64,000 bases of DNA, taken from assembly GCF_023016085.1 (NCBI RefSeq), contig NZ_JALKBF010000001.1:2170001-2234000 (forward strand). Direction: 5' to 3'. The DNA is from Aliiroseovarius sp. F47248L. GTDB taxonomy: Bacteria > Pseudomonadota > Alphaproteobacteria > Rhodobacterales > Rhodobacteraceae. Each line of letters opens with the position of its first letter. The first letter of the stretch is position 1. Below the pieces are notes generated by a model, which was not told where the DNA came from, ran no database searches, and was given only the letters and a program-made list of their open reading frames with translations. The translations under genes were made by a program, and so were the position numbers. Shown here one piece after another: positions 54,899 to 63,923 of the stretch.

Positions 54899-54929
54899 AA
54901 CATAGAGCCTCTAGCTACTGTAGCTTCAA
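54899..54929 (-). promoter_or_regulatory. MerR-type promoter with 19-base spacer
   Basis: On the minus strand, TTGAAG (54929-54924) and TATGTT (54904-54899) are separated by 19 bases rather than 17. The spacer region contains the dyad AGCTAC-A-GTAGCT, flanked by CCTCT and AGAGG. Overlong spacers with a central dyad are the hallmark of promoters untwisted by MerR-family activators. It would drive the Cys-rich, permease and DUF411 genes. Confidence 0.7.
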
Positions 54930-55030
54930 GAGGTTTTTGAAGTTTCTGAATTACAACCCCACGCGGGCTTGTCGAGCATTGTAAGCTCTGACTAAAACCT
55001 ACATGCACTGCAGCAATCATAAGGCCTTCT

Positions 55031-55456
55031 ATGTCGGCTATCGGCACCCTCGCCGAGCGCACCGGCACCAAGGTGCAAACCAACCGCTATTACGAGCAAA
55101 TCAGACTTCTGCCTCAGCCGGAACGCACCGATGGCGGGCAGCGGCGATACCGCGACAAGGATCTCGACCGGCTGGCTTTCATCCGGCACGCGCGACAGCT
55201 TGGCTTCACGCTTGAAGCGATCCGAGAGTTGCTGGACCTGTCCGACAACCCTGACCGGTCCTGAGCGGACGTCGATAACATCGCGCAGCGTCAGCTTAAG
55301 GACGTCGAAGTCCGGATCGCGAGGCTGGAAGCCCTGCGCACGGAGCTTAAGCGGATGCTGCGGGAGTGTCGCAGGGATACGGTGTCCGACTACCGTGTTC
55401 TGGAGGTTCTGCGCGATCACTCGGCCTGTCTGACGGATCATGACAAACCCGCGTGA
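55031..55456 (+). pseudogene. MerR-family metal regulator interrupted by in-frame TGA
   Basis: The first 77 residues (TLAERTGTKVQTNRYYEQIRLLPQPERTDGGQRRYRDKDLDRLAFIRHARQLGFTLEAIRELLDLSDNPDRS) form a standard MerR DNA-binding domain. Codon 78 is TGA; the same frame then continues with ADVDNIAQRQLKDVEVRIARLEALRTELKRMLREC and a Cys-containing tail to 55456, the expected dimer helix of ZntR/CadR-like sensors. The stop replaces the conserved metal-ligand Cys (around 77-79 in this family). A nonsense mutation from TGC/TGT is likeliest. Confidence 0.75.
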
Positions 55457-55632
55457 CGCGGCGCTTCCCACGACTGGGGCCGATTTCAACAGTCGAGGGG
55501 CCGACAAACAAACCCACAGAATCCTGTTCGGAGTGATCATGGTCTGCAGTCGGCCGGGAAAGCCAATCTGATCACCTGTTGCTGTTGGTATGAATGTCAC
55601 CTTCCAGATAAGAGCGGGGCAGTTCAAACAGA

Positions 55633-56541
55633 CTATTTCTCGAAAAGGGTGGCGAACTTGTGTTCCACAAGTTCCAGAAATCGGCTCGCCACCCGCGATG
55701 GCTTGCGCAGAGCCGGTAGCAGAAGATCGTACCGAAACGGCTGCTCGGGAATCAAGGGGCGCACCAGAACCCGACCCGACAACCCGAAGTATGTCGCAGT
55801 AACCGGCTCAACAATCGAGATGCCAGCGCCTGCAGCGACCATCTCGCATATCGATGCGGACAGTTGCGCCTCGGCGACAATGCGCGGGCGCGCAGATGCC
55901 TTTGACAGAAAGAGATCGGTTTCAGATCGCGTGCCAATCTCAGCCCCAAGGGCGATGAAGGGTTGCTGATCAAAATCCTGAGGTTCCAAAGCCCTCTTTT
56001 GTGCCAAGTCATGGCCGATGGGCATGACCGCCAACATTCCGGCTGTGAAGGTCGGTTCTCGGATAACGGCTGGATGATCGGTATCCAATGCCGCAAACCC
56101 CAGATCGAACTGCTGCGAACTGAGGTGCCGCAGCACGGCTTGAGAGCTTCGAGCACGCAGCGATACAGTGATGCCAGGCTCTTCAGCGATAAATTCCGCA
56201 ATCACATCCGGCAAAAACTTCAATGCCAAGGCTGGCATACCCGCAATCAAAAGACTGCCTTTTCGAAAGTCGCGGATGTCTTCGATGACCCGCGATATTT
56301 CGGCCATGCCGACAAAGGACCGTTCAACCTCTTCGTAAAGCGCAAGCGCTTCGGGGGTGGGAAAAACCTGTCGACCGCGCCGCTCGAACAGATCAAAGCC
56401 AGCGGTGTATTCCAGGTCCGATATCATCTTGCTGATGGATGGTTGCGTTGTCCCAAGGACATCGGCAGCCGCGGTGACCTTGCCGGTTTCAATGACGGCG
56501 CGAAAGGCTTCGATCTGGCGATGTGTGAGGCGCTGCAACAT
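55633..56541 (-). CDS. LysR-family transcriptional regulator
   Basis: 302 residues from the ATG at 56541; an upstream start would add eleven residues. It has an N-terminal winged helix (LTHRQIEAFRAVIETGKVTAAADVLGTTQPSISKMISDLE) and a two-lobed substrate-binding domain. The QPSISKMISDLE form recalls NocR/OccR, the opine-responsive LysR regulators. It diverges from the oxidase genes, with a T-N11-A type dyad between, and is the likely activator of the cluster. Confidence 0.9.
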   Translation of the reverse strand: MLQRLTHRQIEAFRAVIETGKVTAAADVLGTTQPSISKMISDLEYTAGFDLFERRGRQVFPTPEALALYEEVERSFVGMAEISRVIEDIRDFRKGSLLIAGMPALALKFLPDVIAEFIAEEPGITVSLRARSSQAVLRHLSSQQFDLGFAALDTDHPAVIREPTFTAGMLAVMPIGHDLAQKRALEPQDFDQQPFIALGAEIGTRSETDLFLSKASARPRIVAEAQLSASICEMVAAGAGISIVEPVTATYFGLSGRVLVRPLIPEQPFRYDLLLPALRKPSRVASRFLELVEHKFATLFEK

Positions 56542-56587
56542 TACCAATACATATCCTGAAGGAATGAATAGCACAAATACTACGATT

Positions 56588-56604
56588 ATTCATATGAAGT
56601 GAAT
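56588..56604. promoter_or_regulatory. Candidate LysR-binding dyad
   Basis: ATTCA, seven bases, TGAAT form a 17-base dyad of the T-N11-A kind that LysR proteins recognise, between the divergent LysR gene and the first oxidase gene. It overlaps the palindrome TTCATATGAA. Confidence 0.55.
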
Positions 56605-56632
56605 CTTGCGACAGTGACTGCGGAGGAATTGC

Positions 56633-57757
56633 ATGTCGCCCATCAACCCTGAAATCACCATCGTTGGCGGTGGCGTCGTTGGCCTATCGGTTGCGATGGG
56701 TCTGCTGCTCGCCGGACATCGTGTTCGGGTGCTTGACGGCGCGGATAGTGACGCGCGCGCCTCTCAGGGTAATTTTGGATTGGTTTGGGGACAGGGCAAG
56801 GGTTGGGACTTTGCACCCTATGCCCAATGGACAAACGATGCCTTGGCCGCATGGCCGGATTTTGCACACAGGCTCACCGAATTGTCTGGAATCGACGTGG
56901 CGCTGGATCAATCGGGCGGCTTTGAGTTTTTCACGGACCCTGACGAAATGGACGAATTTGCCGGGATGCTGGCAAAGCAGCAAAGCCATCTTGGCAACCG
57001 GTTCAGTCATGAGATCATTGGCGGCGATGAACTGCGCAAACAGATACCCGGTATCGGTGGTGATGTTGTGGGGGCCAGCTATTCCCAACTCGATGGTCAT
57101 GTGAACCCGCTGCGCTTTCTGCGTGCCTTGCGCCTTTCTGTCAAAGCGCTTGGTGGACAGATCAGAGCAGAGGCGCATGTTTCAAAGATCACACCTGCGT
57201 CCGGCGGGGGGTTTGAACTAAATTTGGAAAATGGTGAAAGTCTTGGAACAGACAAGGTTTTGCTTTGCGCCGGATTGGGTGCGATGAAACTGGCCGCAAG
57301 CCTTGGGTTCAGCACCCAAATTCGTCCCCAGCGTGGCGAGCTTCTGATCACCGAGAAGCTGGGAGAACGGTTGCCGTTCTTGTCCAGCACCATCCGACAG
57401 GTGGACGAAGGCGGTGTCCAAATCGGCGGCACCAAGGCGGATGTAGGGCTGGACGATAGTGAAACGCTTGATGTCATGGCTGGTTTGGCCCGTCATGCCG
57501 TTGCGGTATTCCCGGCCTTGGCTGATGTGCGTGTTGTGCGGGCGTGGGGCGCTCTGCGTGTCATGTCGCCTGATGGCTTCCCCGTCTATTCGCATTCGCG
57601 GCGGCATCCGGGCGCATATTTTGTGACCTGCCACAGCGGGGTGACCCTTGCTCCGCTGCACGCGTCTGTCCTCACCGATTGGATTGAAAACACACCCGCA
57701 GCACCAGATTTGGAGGCATTCGATGAACATCGCTTCACGCTTTCAAACGCCGCTTGA
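56633..57757 (+). CDS. FAD oxidoreductase, D-amino acid dehydrogenase/opine oxidase B-like
   Basis: 374 residues of the DAO superfamily: EITIVGGGVVGLSVAMGLLLAGHRVRVLDG for FAD at the N-terminus, GNFGLVWGQGKG, and the C-terminal RAWGALRVMSPDGFPVYSHSR with FVTCHSGVTLAPLHASVLTDWI. In opine (octopine, nopaline) oxidases and D-hydroxyproline dehydrogenases this is the flavin subunit that oxidises the C-N bond, working with the two proteins encoded next. Its last 35 bases overlap the [2Fe-2S] gene. A GGAGG site precedes the ATG. Confidence 0.85.
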   Translation: MSPINPEITIVGGGVVGLSVAMGLLLAGHRVRVLDGADSDARASQGNFGLVWGQGKGWDFAPYAQWTNDALAAWPDFAHRLTELSGIDVALDQSGGFEFFTDPDEMDEFAGMLAKQQSHLGNRFSHEIIGGDELRKQIPGIGGDVVGASYSQLDGHVNPLRFLRALRLSVKALGGQIRAEAHVSKITPASGGGFELNLENGESLGTDKVLLCAGLGAMKLAASLGFSTQIRPQRGELLITEKLGERLPFLSSTIRQVDEGGVQIGGTKADVGLDDSETLDVMAGLARHAVAVFPALADVRVVRAWGALRVMSPDGFPVYSHSRRHPGAYFVTCHSGVTLAPLHASVLTDWIENTPAAPDLEAFDEHRFTLSNAA

Positions 57758-58040
57758 AGACACGCCACAGGTGACGATCCATGTAGATGGTAACGCCATT
57801 ATGGTATCGCCAGGCATATCTCTTGCTGCTGCGCTTCTCTCGTATTCGGGTGGGCCGACGCGTATGACCGCCAAAGGAAGCGAACGCACCGCGTTTTGCA
57901 TGATGGGCGTGTGCTTTGAATGTCTGGTTGACGTGGATGGCACACCGAACACGCAAGCCTGTATGATCACCGTGCGCGAGGGTATGGTTGTGAAGCGCCA
58001 AATCGGTCTGCGAAGGCTGAACGGGGGCGGTGATGTCTGA
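57723..58040 (+). CDS. [2Fe-2S] subunit of the opine/secondary-amine oxidase
   Basis: 105 residues, the size and pattern of the small ferredoxin-like subunit in opine oxidase, hydrogen cyanide synthase (HcnA) and LhpF-type complexes. The cluster ligands are Cys59, Cys64, Cys67 and Cys80 (FCMMGVCFECLVD and NTQACMITV). It would transfer electrons between the two flavin subunits. Its start lies inside the upstream gene and its stop overlaps the next start. Confidence 0.88.
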   Translation: MNIASRFQTPLEDTPQVTIHVDGNAIMVSPGISLAAALLSYSGGPTRMTAKGSERTAFCMMGVCFECLVDVDGTPNTQACMITVREGMVVKRQIGLRRLNGGGDV

Positions 58041-59424
58041 GTTTGACCTGATCATCATCGGCGCCGGACCTGCCGGCATGTCTGCAACTGCGACGGCGGC
58101 CAAAGGCGGATTAAAGGTGCTGCTCTTGGATGAACAACCGCGTGCAGGTGGACAGATATACCGCAATGTTGGCGAGAATCGCGCGTCGCGCGGGTGGCTT
58201 GGTAGGGACTATGCCTCTGGTGCGCGCTTTGTGGACGCCCTTGATCGTCCCCGCGTGACCACTGAATTCGGCGCGACTGTCTGGCGGTTGGAAAGCGGGC
58301 CGCGCGTCGTGTGGTCTCGGGATGGTGTCAGCCATATCTCAACGGCTCGACATGTCCTGCTGGCAGGCGGCGCACAAGAGCGTCCGGTGCCATTTCCCGG
58401 GTGGACACTGCCCGGCGTGATGACTGCAGGTGCGGCACAGATCTTGATGAAATCGGCAGCGATGCTGCCAAAAGAGGCTGTGCTGGCTGGCTCCGGCCCG
58501 CTTCTGTATCTGATCGCCGCACAAATGATTGATGCCGGGTTTCCGCCCAAAGCGCTGGTTGAGACACAAACGCCGCGCATGATGTTAAAGGCTTTGCCAC
58601 ATCTGCCGAAGGCATTGTTCGGCTTGCCGACTTTGATGAAAGGGCTTGGGCTGATCCGTAAAAACCACGCGGCCCGCGTACCCCGCTATTCCGGTGCTTC
58701 GCAATTTCAGGCGCAAACCACGGATGATGGATCAGTTGCGTTTTCCTTTTCACATAAAGGTCAACGCAAGACCCTGACCTGCAGTCTGTTGCTGACCCAT
58801 CTGGGCGTCATCCCGTCCACCCACATGAGCCGATCGGCGGGCATCACGCACGAATGGAATCCAAACCAAGTGACATTCCAACCAATCACGGACATCTGGG
58901 GCAGCACAAATCAGCAAGGCCTGCATGTGGCGGGCGATGGTGCTGGCATTGGTGGCGCTGAGGCCGCTGCTGCGTCCGGAGAACTTACTGCCCTGAACAT
59001 CCTGCATCAGTCCGGTCATATCACCGTCGATGCGCGCAACCAAAGGGCGGCAGCCGCACGCGGCACCCTGTTTCGTGCCAACGCAGTTCGTCCGTTTCTG
59101 GATGCAGCTTACCCGCCGCCATCGGAATTCCTGTCGCCCATTGATGAAACGATCGTCTGTCGTTGTGAAGAAATAACTGCGGGCGAGATCCGCACCAGCA
59201 TAGGTGAAGGCGCGTCAGGTCCCCGTCAGATCAAAACATCGCTGCGCACCGGAATGGGCCCGTGTCAGGGCCGGATGTGTGACGCCACTGTGCGCGGCAT
59301 TTTATGCGCGGGCAAAACATCCGGTTTAACACAGATCGACCCGCCACGGGCGCGCACGCCCATCACCCCGGTCAAGCTTGGGGAACTTGCCGAAATGGCA
59401 CCAAATCAGGAGGAAACGGCATGA
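58033..59424 (+). CDS. NAD/FAD-type oxidoreductase, opine oxidase A/HcnB-like subunit
   Basis: 463 residues. Two nucleotide-binding folds ([40 protein letters not shown], and [21 protein letters not shown]) are followed by a C-terminal BFD-like Cys cluster: [10 protein letters not shown] and [10 protein letters not shown]. This layout matches the A subunit of octopine/nopaline oxidase and HcnB. The ATG at 58033 is preferred over an adjacent GTG. It completes the heterotrimer and overlaps the ABC ATPase gene by four bases. Confidence 0.88.
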   Translation: MSEFDLIIIGAGPAGMSATATAAKGGLKVLLLDEQPRAGGQIYRNVGENRASRGWLGRDYASGARFVDALDRPRVTTEFGATVWRLESGPRVVWSRDGVSHISTARHVLLAGGAQERPVPFPGWTLPGVMTAGAAQILMKSAAMLPKEAVLAGSGPLLYLIAAQMIDAGFPPKALVETQTPRMMLKALPHLPKALFGLPTLMKGLGLIRKNHAARVPRYSGASQFQAQTTDDGSVAFSFSHKGQRKTLTCSLLLTHLGVIPSTHMSRSAGITHEWNPNQVTFQPITDIWGSTNQQGLHVAGDGAGIGGAEAAAASGELTALNILHQSGHITVDARNQRAAAARGTLFRANAVRPFLDAAYPPPSEFLSPIDETIVCRCEEITAGEIRTSIGEGASGPRQIKTSLRTGMGPCQGRMCDATVRGILCAGKTSGLTQIDPPRARTPITPVKLGELAEMAPNQEETA

Positions 59425-60191
59425 GCGATCCCGCCGCACTCAAAGTTGACGATCTGCACAAGAGTTTTGGCGCCCATGAGGTGATCAAAGGTGTCTCGAT
59501 GGAGGCCAAGAAAGGCGAAGTGATCGCCATCCTGGGGGCATCGGGTTCCGGCAAAAGCACATTCCTGCGCTGTATCAACCTGCTCGAGACGCCGAATTCC
59601 GGCGATGTGTTCCTTGCGGGTGAAAAAATCCGCATGACGCAGAACCGCCATGGCGAGGTTGTGCCAGAGGACATCCGCCAGGTGGAACGCATGCGCGCGC
59701 GTCTTGCGATGGTGTTTCAGGGGTTCAATCTGTGGTCCCACATGACCGTGATGGAAAACGTGCTCGAAGGGCCGCTCTACGTTCAGCATACGCCCAAGGC
59801 AGAGGCCCGCGAAAAGGCACTGGCCCTGCTTGAAAAAGTCGGTCTGTCGGACCGTGCCGACTATTACCCGGCGCATCTGTCGGGCGGCCAGCAACAGCGC
59901 GTCGCAATCGCCCGCGCTTTGGCGATGGACCCCGACGTGATGCTGTTTGACGAGCCGACATCCGCGCTTGACCCTGAACTGGTCGGCGAAGTGTTGGGCG
60001 TGATGCGTGATCTGGCCGAGGAAGGCCGCACCATGCTGGTTGTCACGCACGAGATGGGCTTTGCCCGCGATGTCTCAACCAAAACCGTATTCCTGCACCA
60101 AGGTGAGGTCTGTGAAGAAGGCCCGCCGGCGAAATTGTTTGCCAACCCGCAAACCCCCGAGTTTCAGGCGTTTCTATCGCGCATGAATTGA
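59421..60191 (+). CDS. Amino acid/opine ABC transporter ATP-binding protein
   Basis: 256 residues of the HisP/OccP/NocP type. Walker [10 protein letters not shown], the family insert region with [27 protein letters not shown]-loop [18 protein letters not shown], signature [19 protein letters not shown] and Walker [21 protein letters not shown] are all present. The VEDI-type insert and [11 protein letters not shown] pattern are those of polar amino acid and opine importers. It starts inside the upstream stop (ATGA). Confidence 0.95.
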   Translation: MSDPAALKVDDLHKSFGAHEVIKGVSMEAKKGEVIAILGASGSGKSTFLRCINLLETPNSGDVFLAGEKIRMTQNRHGEVVPEDIRQVERMRARLAMVFQGFNLWSHMTVMENVLEGPLYVQHTPKAEAREKALALLEKVGLSDRADYYPAHLSGGQQQRVAIARALAMDPDVMLFDEPTSALDPELVGEVLGVMRDLAEEGRTMLVVTHEMGFARDVSTKTVFLHQGEVCEEGPPAKLFANPQTPEFQAFLSRMN

Positions 60192-60226
60192 CCCCAACCA
60201 AGACGTCCAAAAGAGAGGATCCTACC

Positions 60227-61018
60227 ATGATCAGAAGAACTTTTATCTCAACAATCGCCGCCGCGACACTTGCTGTTGCCGCTGTTCCTGCGTTCGCCGA
60301 AGACGCGCTGCGCATCGGTGTCGAAGGCGCATACCCTCCGTTCTCGTCGAAAGCCTCGGACGGCACGCTTGAAGGCTTCGACATCGAAATCGCCATGGCT
60401 CTTTGCGCCGAGATGAAGCGCGAGTGCGAGCTTATCGAGCAGGAATGGGACGGCATGATCCCGGCGCTGAAAGCCCGTAAATTCGACGCGATCGTCGCTT
60501 CGATGTCGATCACCGAAGAGCGCAAGCGCCAGATTGATTTCTCGGAAAAGTACTACCAGACACCTGCCCGTCTGGTTGCAGCAAAAGGTGCTGACTTTGA
60601 AAGCACCGCCGAAGGGCTTGCCGGAAAGCGCATCGGCGTCCAGCGTGGCGCGACGCACCAGTGCTATGCCGAGAAGATGTATCCCAATGCGGAAATCGTT
60701 CTTTATGGCACACAGGAAGAGGTCTTTCAGGACCTGGCACTTGGCCGGATCGACGCACAGTTGTCCGATAGCCTGATCGCCCAGAACAGCTTCCTGAGCC
60801 AGGATGAAGGTGCGGACTTTGCCTTCCTTGGCGGAGACCAGCTTGACCTTGAGTGCTACGGCGAAGGTGTCGGCATTGCCGTGCGCCAGAACGAAGAAGA
60901 GCTGCGCGACGCATTCAGTGCTGCGATCAAGGCCATTCGCGAGAGCCGCAAGTATGCCGAGATCAACGACAAGTATTTCCCGTTCGATATCTACGGCGCG
61001 CGCCCCGAGGGCAGCTAA
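60227..61018 (+). CDS. Amino acid/opine ABC transporter substrate-binding protein
   Basis: 263 residues: an N-terminal signal peptide with a predicted cut after AFA at residue 24, then a family 3 solute-binding domain (LRIGVEGAYPPFSSKASDGTLEGFDIEIAMALCAEMKRECELIEQEWDGMIPALKARKFDAIVASMSITEERK). The EGAYPPF start and the Asp and Arg contacts are typical of the Arg/His/octopine binding group. A GGAG site lies before the ATG at 60227. It would capture the substrate in the periplasm for the two permeases that follow. Confidence 0.95.
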   Translation: MIRRTFISTIAAATLAVAAVPAFAEDALRIGVEGAYPPFSSKASDGTLEGFDIEIAMALCAEMKRECELIEQEWDGMIPALKARKFDAIVASMSITEERKRQIDFSEKYYQTPARLVAAKGADFESTAEGLAGKRIGVQRGATHQCYAEKMYPNAEIVLYGTQEEVFQDLALGRIDAQLSDSLIAQNSFLSQDEGADFAFLGGDQLDLECYGEGVGIAVRQNEEELRDAFSAAIKAIRESRKYAEINDKYFPFDIYGARPEGS

Positions 61019-61025
61019 GCCACAC

Positions 61026-61052
61026 GTCAGGGCAGCACGCCGCTGCCCTGAC
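61026..61052 (+). other. Strong hairpin between binding-protein and permease genes
   Basis: GTCAGGGCAGC and GCTGCCCTGAC form a perfect eleven-base stem with a five-base loop, eight bases after the binding-protein stop and 25 before the permease start. No T run follows. Hairpins here commonly raise binding-protein mRNA over permease mRNA. Confidence 0.6.
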
Positions 61053-61076
61053 ACACCCACCTGCCCTGAGGAGCGC

Positions 61077-61769
61077 ATGATGGACCTGATACTGGAATAT
61101 CAATCCCAGCTGATCGCCGGCACGTTGATGACGATCAAACTGGCGCTTGCGTCGCTTGTCGTCGCGCTCTTTTTCGGGCTGCTCGGCGCTTGGGCCAAAC
61201 TGTCGTCCAACCGGTTGGCACGGCGCATTGCCAACCTCTATACCACAATCGTGCGCGGCATTCCCGACCTCGTGCTGATCTTGCTGGTCTTCTACGGCGG
61301 CCAAGTCACGCTCAACAACATCGGCGCCGCAACAGGCCTTTGGGGCTATGTCGAGGTCAGCCAGTTCATCGCAGGCGCAGGCACGATCGGTGTCATTTTC
61401 GGCGCTTATTTCACCGAAACATTCCGCGGCGCGATCATGGCCATTCCGCGCGGCCAGATCGAAGCCGGCATCAGCTGCGGGATGCGCCGCTCGCTTATCT
61501 TCCGCCACATCATCTGGCCACAGATGGTTCGCTACGCGCTGCCCGGCTTTACCAACAACTGGCTGGTGCAACTCAAGACAACGGCGCTTGTGTCAGTCAT
61601 TGGTCTGCAGGATCTGGTCTACAACGCCTTCACGGCGGGCCGCTCGACAGATCAGCTGTTCACCTTCATGGCCGCCGCCTTTGTTATTTACCTGGCTCTG
61701 ACCGGTATTTCCGATGTGCTGCTGCGCGCACTTGGCCGGCGTTACAGCCGCGGTGTGGTGAGGGCTTAA
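61077..61769 (+). CDS. Amino acid/opine ABC transporter permease (Q-type)
   Basis: 230 residues with about five TM helices and the BPD_transp_1 EAA-like loop (GQIEAGISCGMRRSLIFRHIIWPQMVRYALPGFTNNWL). It resembles HisQ/OccQ. It starts at the ATG at 61077, after CTGAGGAG; a second ATG directly follows. It precedes the second permease with two bases between. Confidence 0.93.
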   Translation: MMDLILEYQSQLIAGTLMTIKLALASLVVALFFGLLGAWAKLSSNRLARRIANLYTTIVRGIPDLVLILLVFYGGQVTLNNIGAATGLWGYVEVSQFIAGAGTIGVIFGAYFTETFRGAIMAIPRGQIEAGISCGMRRSLIFRHIIWPQMVRYALPGFTNNWLVQLKTTALVSVIGLQDLVYNAFTAGRSTDQLFTFMAAAFVIYLALTGISDVLLRALGRRYSRGVVRA

Positions 61770-61771
61770 TC

Positions 61772-62530
61772 ATGGAAAACATACTCCCCTACATCCCGCT
61801 TGATATTGTCCTTATCGCTGACAATTTCGACCGCTTTCTTTATGGTGTGTGGATCACGTTGAACCTGACGTTCCTGTCGTTGTTGCTCGGCGGGCTTCTG
61901 GCCATCCCCATGGCAATCGCCCGGGCTTCGCGACACAAAATCTTCGATCCCATCATCCAAACCTATACCTACGTCTTTCGAGGCACACCGCTGTTGGTGC
62001 AGACCTATCTTATTTACTATGGCGTCGGTCAGTTTGATGTGATCCGCGAAAGCTTTCTCTGGGACCCGATCATATCTTCCGCTTGGTGGTGCGCGCTTAT
62101 TGCATTCACGCTCAACACGGCAGCCTACACAACCGAACTGCTGCGCGGTGCCATCGCGGACACGCCAAAAGGCGAGGTCGAGGCGGCCATCGCCACCGGC
62201 CATTCCTATCGCAGCCGTATGCGCCGGATCATCTTGCCATCTGCCTTCCGTCGCGCCATTCCTGCCTATTCGAATGAAGTCATCTTCATGCTGCACGGTT
62301 CGGTCGTCGCCAGCACCATAACGCTTCAGGACATCCTTGGCGTGGGTCGTTGGTTGAATGGGCGATATTACCTGGCCTATGAGGGCTTTATCACCGCAGC
62401 CCTGCTTTATTTCCTGATCGTGTTGTGCATCACATGGGCCTTCCGCTGGTTCGAACGCCGCTACCTGCGCCACCTCGTGCGGCGCGACGTATCGAACGAG
62501 ACCAATCTTCCAGCGCAAACAACCACTTAA
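61772..62530 (+). CDS. Amino acid/opine ABC transporter permease (M-type)
   Basis: 252 residues, the second membrane subunit, resembling HisM/OccM. It has several TM helices and the EAA-like loop [61 protein letters not shown]. The C-terminus is basic ([13 protein letters not shown]) and faces the cytoplasm. It pairs with the upstream Q-type permease. Confidence 0.93.
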   Translation: MENILPYIPLDIVLIADNFDRFLYGVWITLNLTFLSLLLGGLLAIPMAIARASRHKIFDPIIQTYTYVFRGTPLLVQTYLIYYGVGQFDVIRESFLWDPIISSAWWCALIAFTLNTAAYTTELLRGAIADTPKGEVEAAIATGHSYRSRMRRIILPSAFRRAIPAYSNEVIFMLHGSVVASTITLQDILGVGRWLNGRYYLAYEGFITAALLYFLIVLCITWAFRWFERRYLRHLVRRDVSNETNLPAQTTT

Positions 62531-62541
62531 AGGACCAATCC

Positions 62542-62886
62542 ATGATCACGCGCATGTATACCAACGCTCGCATGAGCAAAATCGTCAAGCATGCAGGTGT
62601 CGTATACCTGTGCGGCCAGGTTGGCGACGGAGCAAATGTAACAGAACAAACCCGCGACTGCCTGTCACGCGTCGACGCGTTGCTGAACGAGGCAGGATCA
62701 TCGCGGGAGCATATCCTTCAGGCAACGATATGGCTCGCCGATATGGCGGATTTTGATGAGATGAACGCAATTTGGGACGATTGGGCTCCAAAAGGCCAAG
62801 CGCCTGCCCGCGCCTGTGGAGAGGCAAAGCTGGCTGATCCTGATCTATTGGTCGAAGTTATCGTAACGGCAGCGGTCAGTGCTTAA
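62542..62886 (+). CDS. RidA-family protein
   Basis: 114 residues of the RidA/YjgF family: [92 protein letters not shown]. The Arg in [11 protein letters not shown] corresponds to the imine-binding Arg. RidA proteins hydrolyse reactive imines or enamines formed by amine-oxidising enzymes, which fits a place at the end of the oxidase-transporter cluster. Confidence 0.93.
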   Translation: MITRMYTNARMSKIVKHAGVVYLCGQVGDGANVTEQTRDCLSRVDALLNEAGSSREHILQATIWLADMADFDEMNAIWDDWAPKGQAPARACGEAKLADPDLLVEVIVTAAVSA

Positions 62887-62969
62887 ACTGGTATGAGAAA
62901 GAGTTATTCACCGGTGTCTGACGTCAGCGCCTGCCGGACAGAATTTGGGGTTTGAGCAACGGAGGATTT

Positions 62970-63347
62970 TTGGTTCATCGAAGCCACTATGGAGCGAAGA
63001 CGAACAAGAAATCCGGGACATCGAAGGACGCCGCTGACAAGTTAGTCAGGGGGATCAAGCGAAAGACGCGTAAACGCTATTCAGCCGAGGAGAAGATCAG
63101 GATCGTCCTGGCGGACCTGCGCGGCGAGTAGAGCATCGCCGCCCTGTGCCGCCATGAGAAGATTGCCGAGAGCCTGTATTATTCCTAGTCGAAGGAGTTC
63201 CTGGAAGCAGGGAAGGCCCGGCTTTCGTGGGACACCGTGCGCCAGGCGACAGAACCAGAAGTGAAAAAGCTGCGCTCGGAATCCGCTGCCCTGAAGGAAG
63301 GGGTCGCCGAACTGACGCTCAAGAACCGTCTGCTCAACAAAACATGA
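62970..63347 (+). pseudogene. IS3-family transposase OrfA remnant
   Basis: Reading from a TTG at 62970 (GGAGGA before it), the frame gives a basic N-terminus, KRKTRKRYSAEEKIRIVLADLRGE, SIAALCRHEKIAESLYYS and a leucine-zipper-like end (LKEGVAELTLKNRLLNKT). This is the helix-turn-helix OrfA of IS3 elements. In-frame TAG stops at 63129 and 63186 break it, each where the family has Asp or Trp codons. Confidence 0.85.
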
Positions 63348-63365
63348 TCGAGCCCTCTCGGAAGA

Positions 63366-63923
63366 ATGCTTCGCATTCGCCTGTCGGCTGACGGCTGGGG
63401 CAGGATCTATCTCAGCACGTTCCTTGACGACTACAGCCGTTACATCATCGCTTGGATACTCTGTACGACGATGAAGGCTGCAGACGTCACCGATACGCTT
63501 GAACTCGCGTTGGACGCATCGGGCTGCAATTGCTCGACAGTCGTGCTGAAGCCACGCCTTCTCAGCGATAACGGGTCATCCTACGTTGCGGCCGATCTGG
63601 CTGAGTATCTCGTGGGCAAGGGCTTGGACCACGTTCGCGGTGCGCCGCATCAACCGCAGACACAGGGCAAGATCGAGCGCTGACACCAGACTATGAAGAA
63701 CCGCGTGCTGCTCGAAAACTACTTCATACCTGGCGACCAGGAACGGCAGATCGGCGCCCTTGTGGATCACTACAACAACCACCGCTAACACGAGAGCCTG
63801 GCCAATCTGCCCCCGGCCGATGTCTATCATGGCCGCGGCGCGTAAATCCTGAAGATGAGAGAGGAGATCAAGAAACAGACAATCCGAAAACACCGGTTGC
63901 AGCACCAAGCCGCGGTCGCATAA
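63366..63923 (+). pseudogene. IS3-family transposase OrfB remnant, 5'-truncated
   Basis: The frame shows the end of the integrase core: WGRIYLSTFLDDYSRYIIAWILCTTMKAADVTDTLELAL, LLSDNGSSYVAADLAEYL, and APHQPQTQGKIER, then HESLANLPPADVYHGRG and ILKMREEIKKQTIRKHRLQHQAAVA. The first catalytic Asp region and roughly 100 upstream residues are missing, since it joins OrfA almost directly. Stops interrupt at 63681, 63786 and 63843. No terminal inverted repeat was made out before the window ends. Confidence 0.85.

Noticed and set aside
55261..55310. SECIS element for selenocysteine at the MerR TGA
   Set aside because: I could not fold a bacterial-type SECIS stem with a proper apical loop at the right distance after the TGA; nonsense mutation is the simpler reading.
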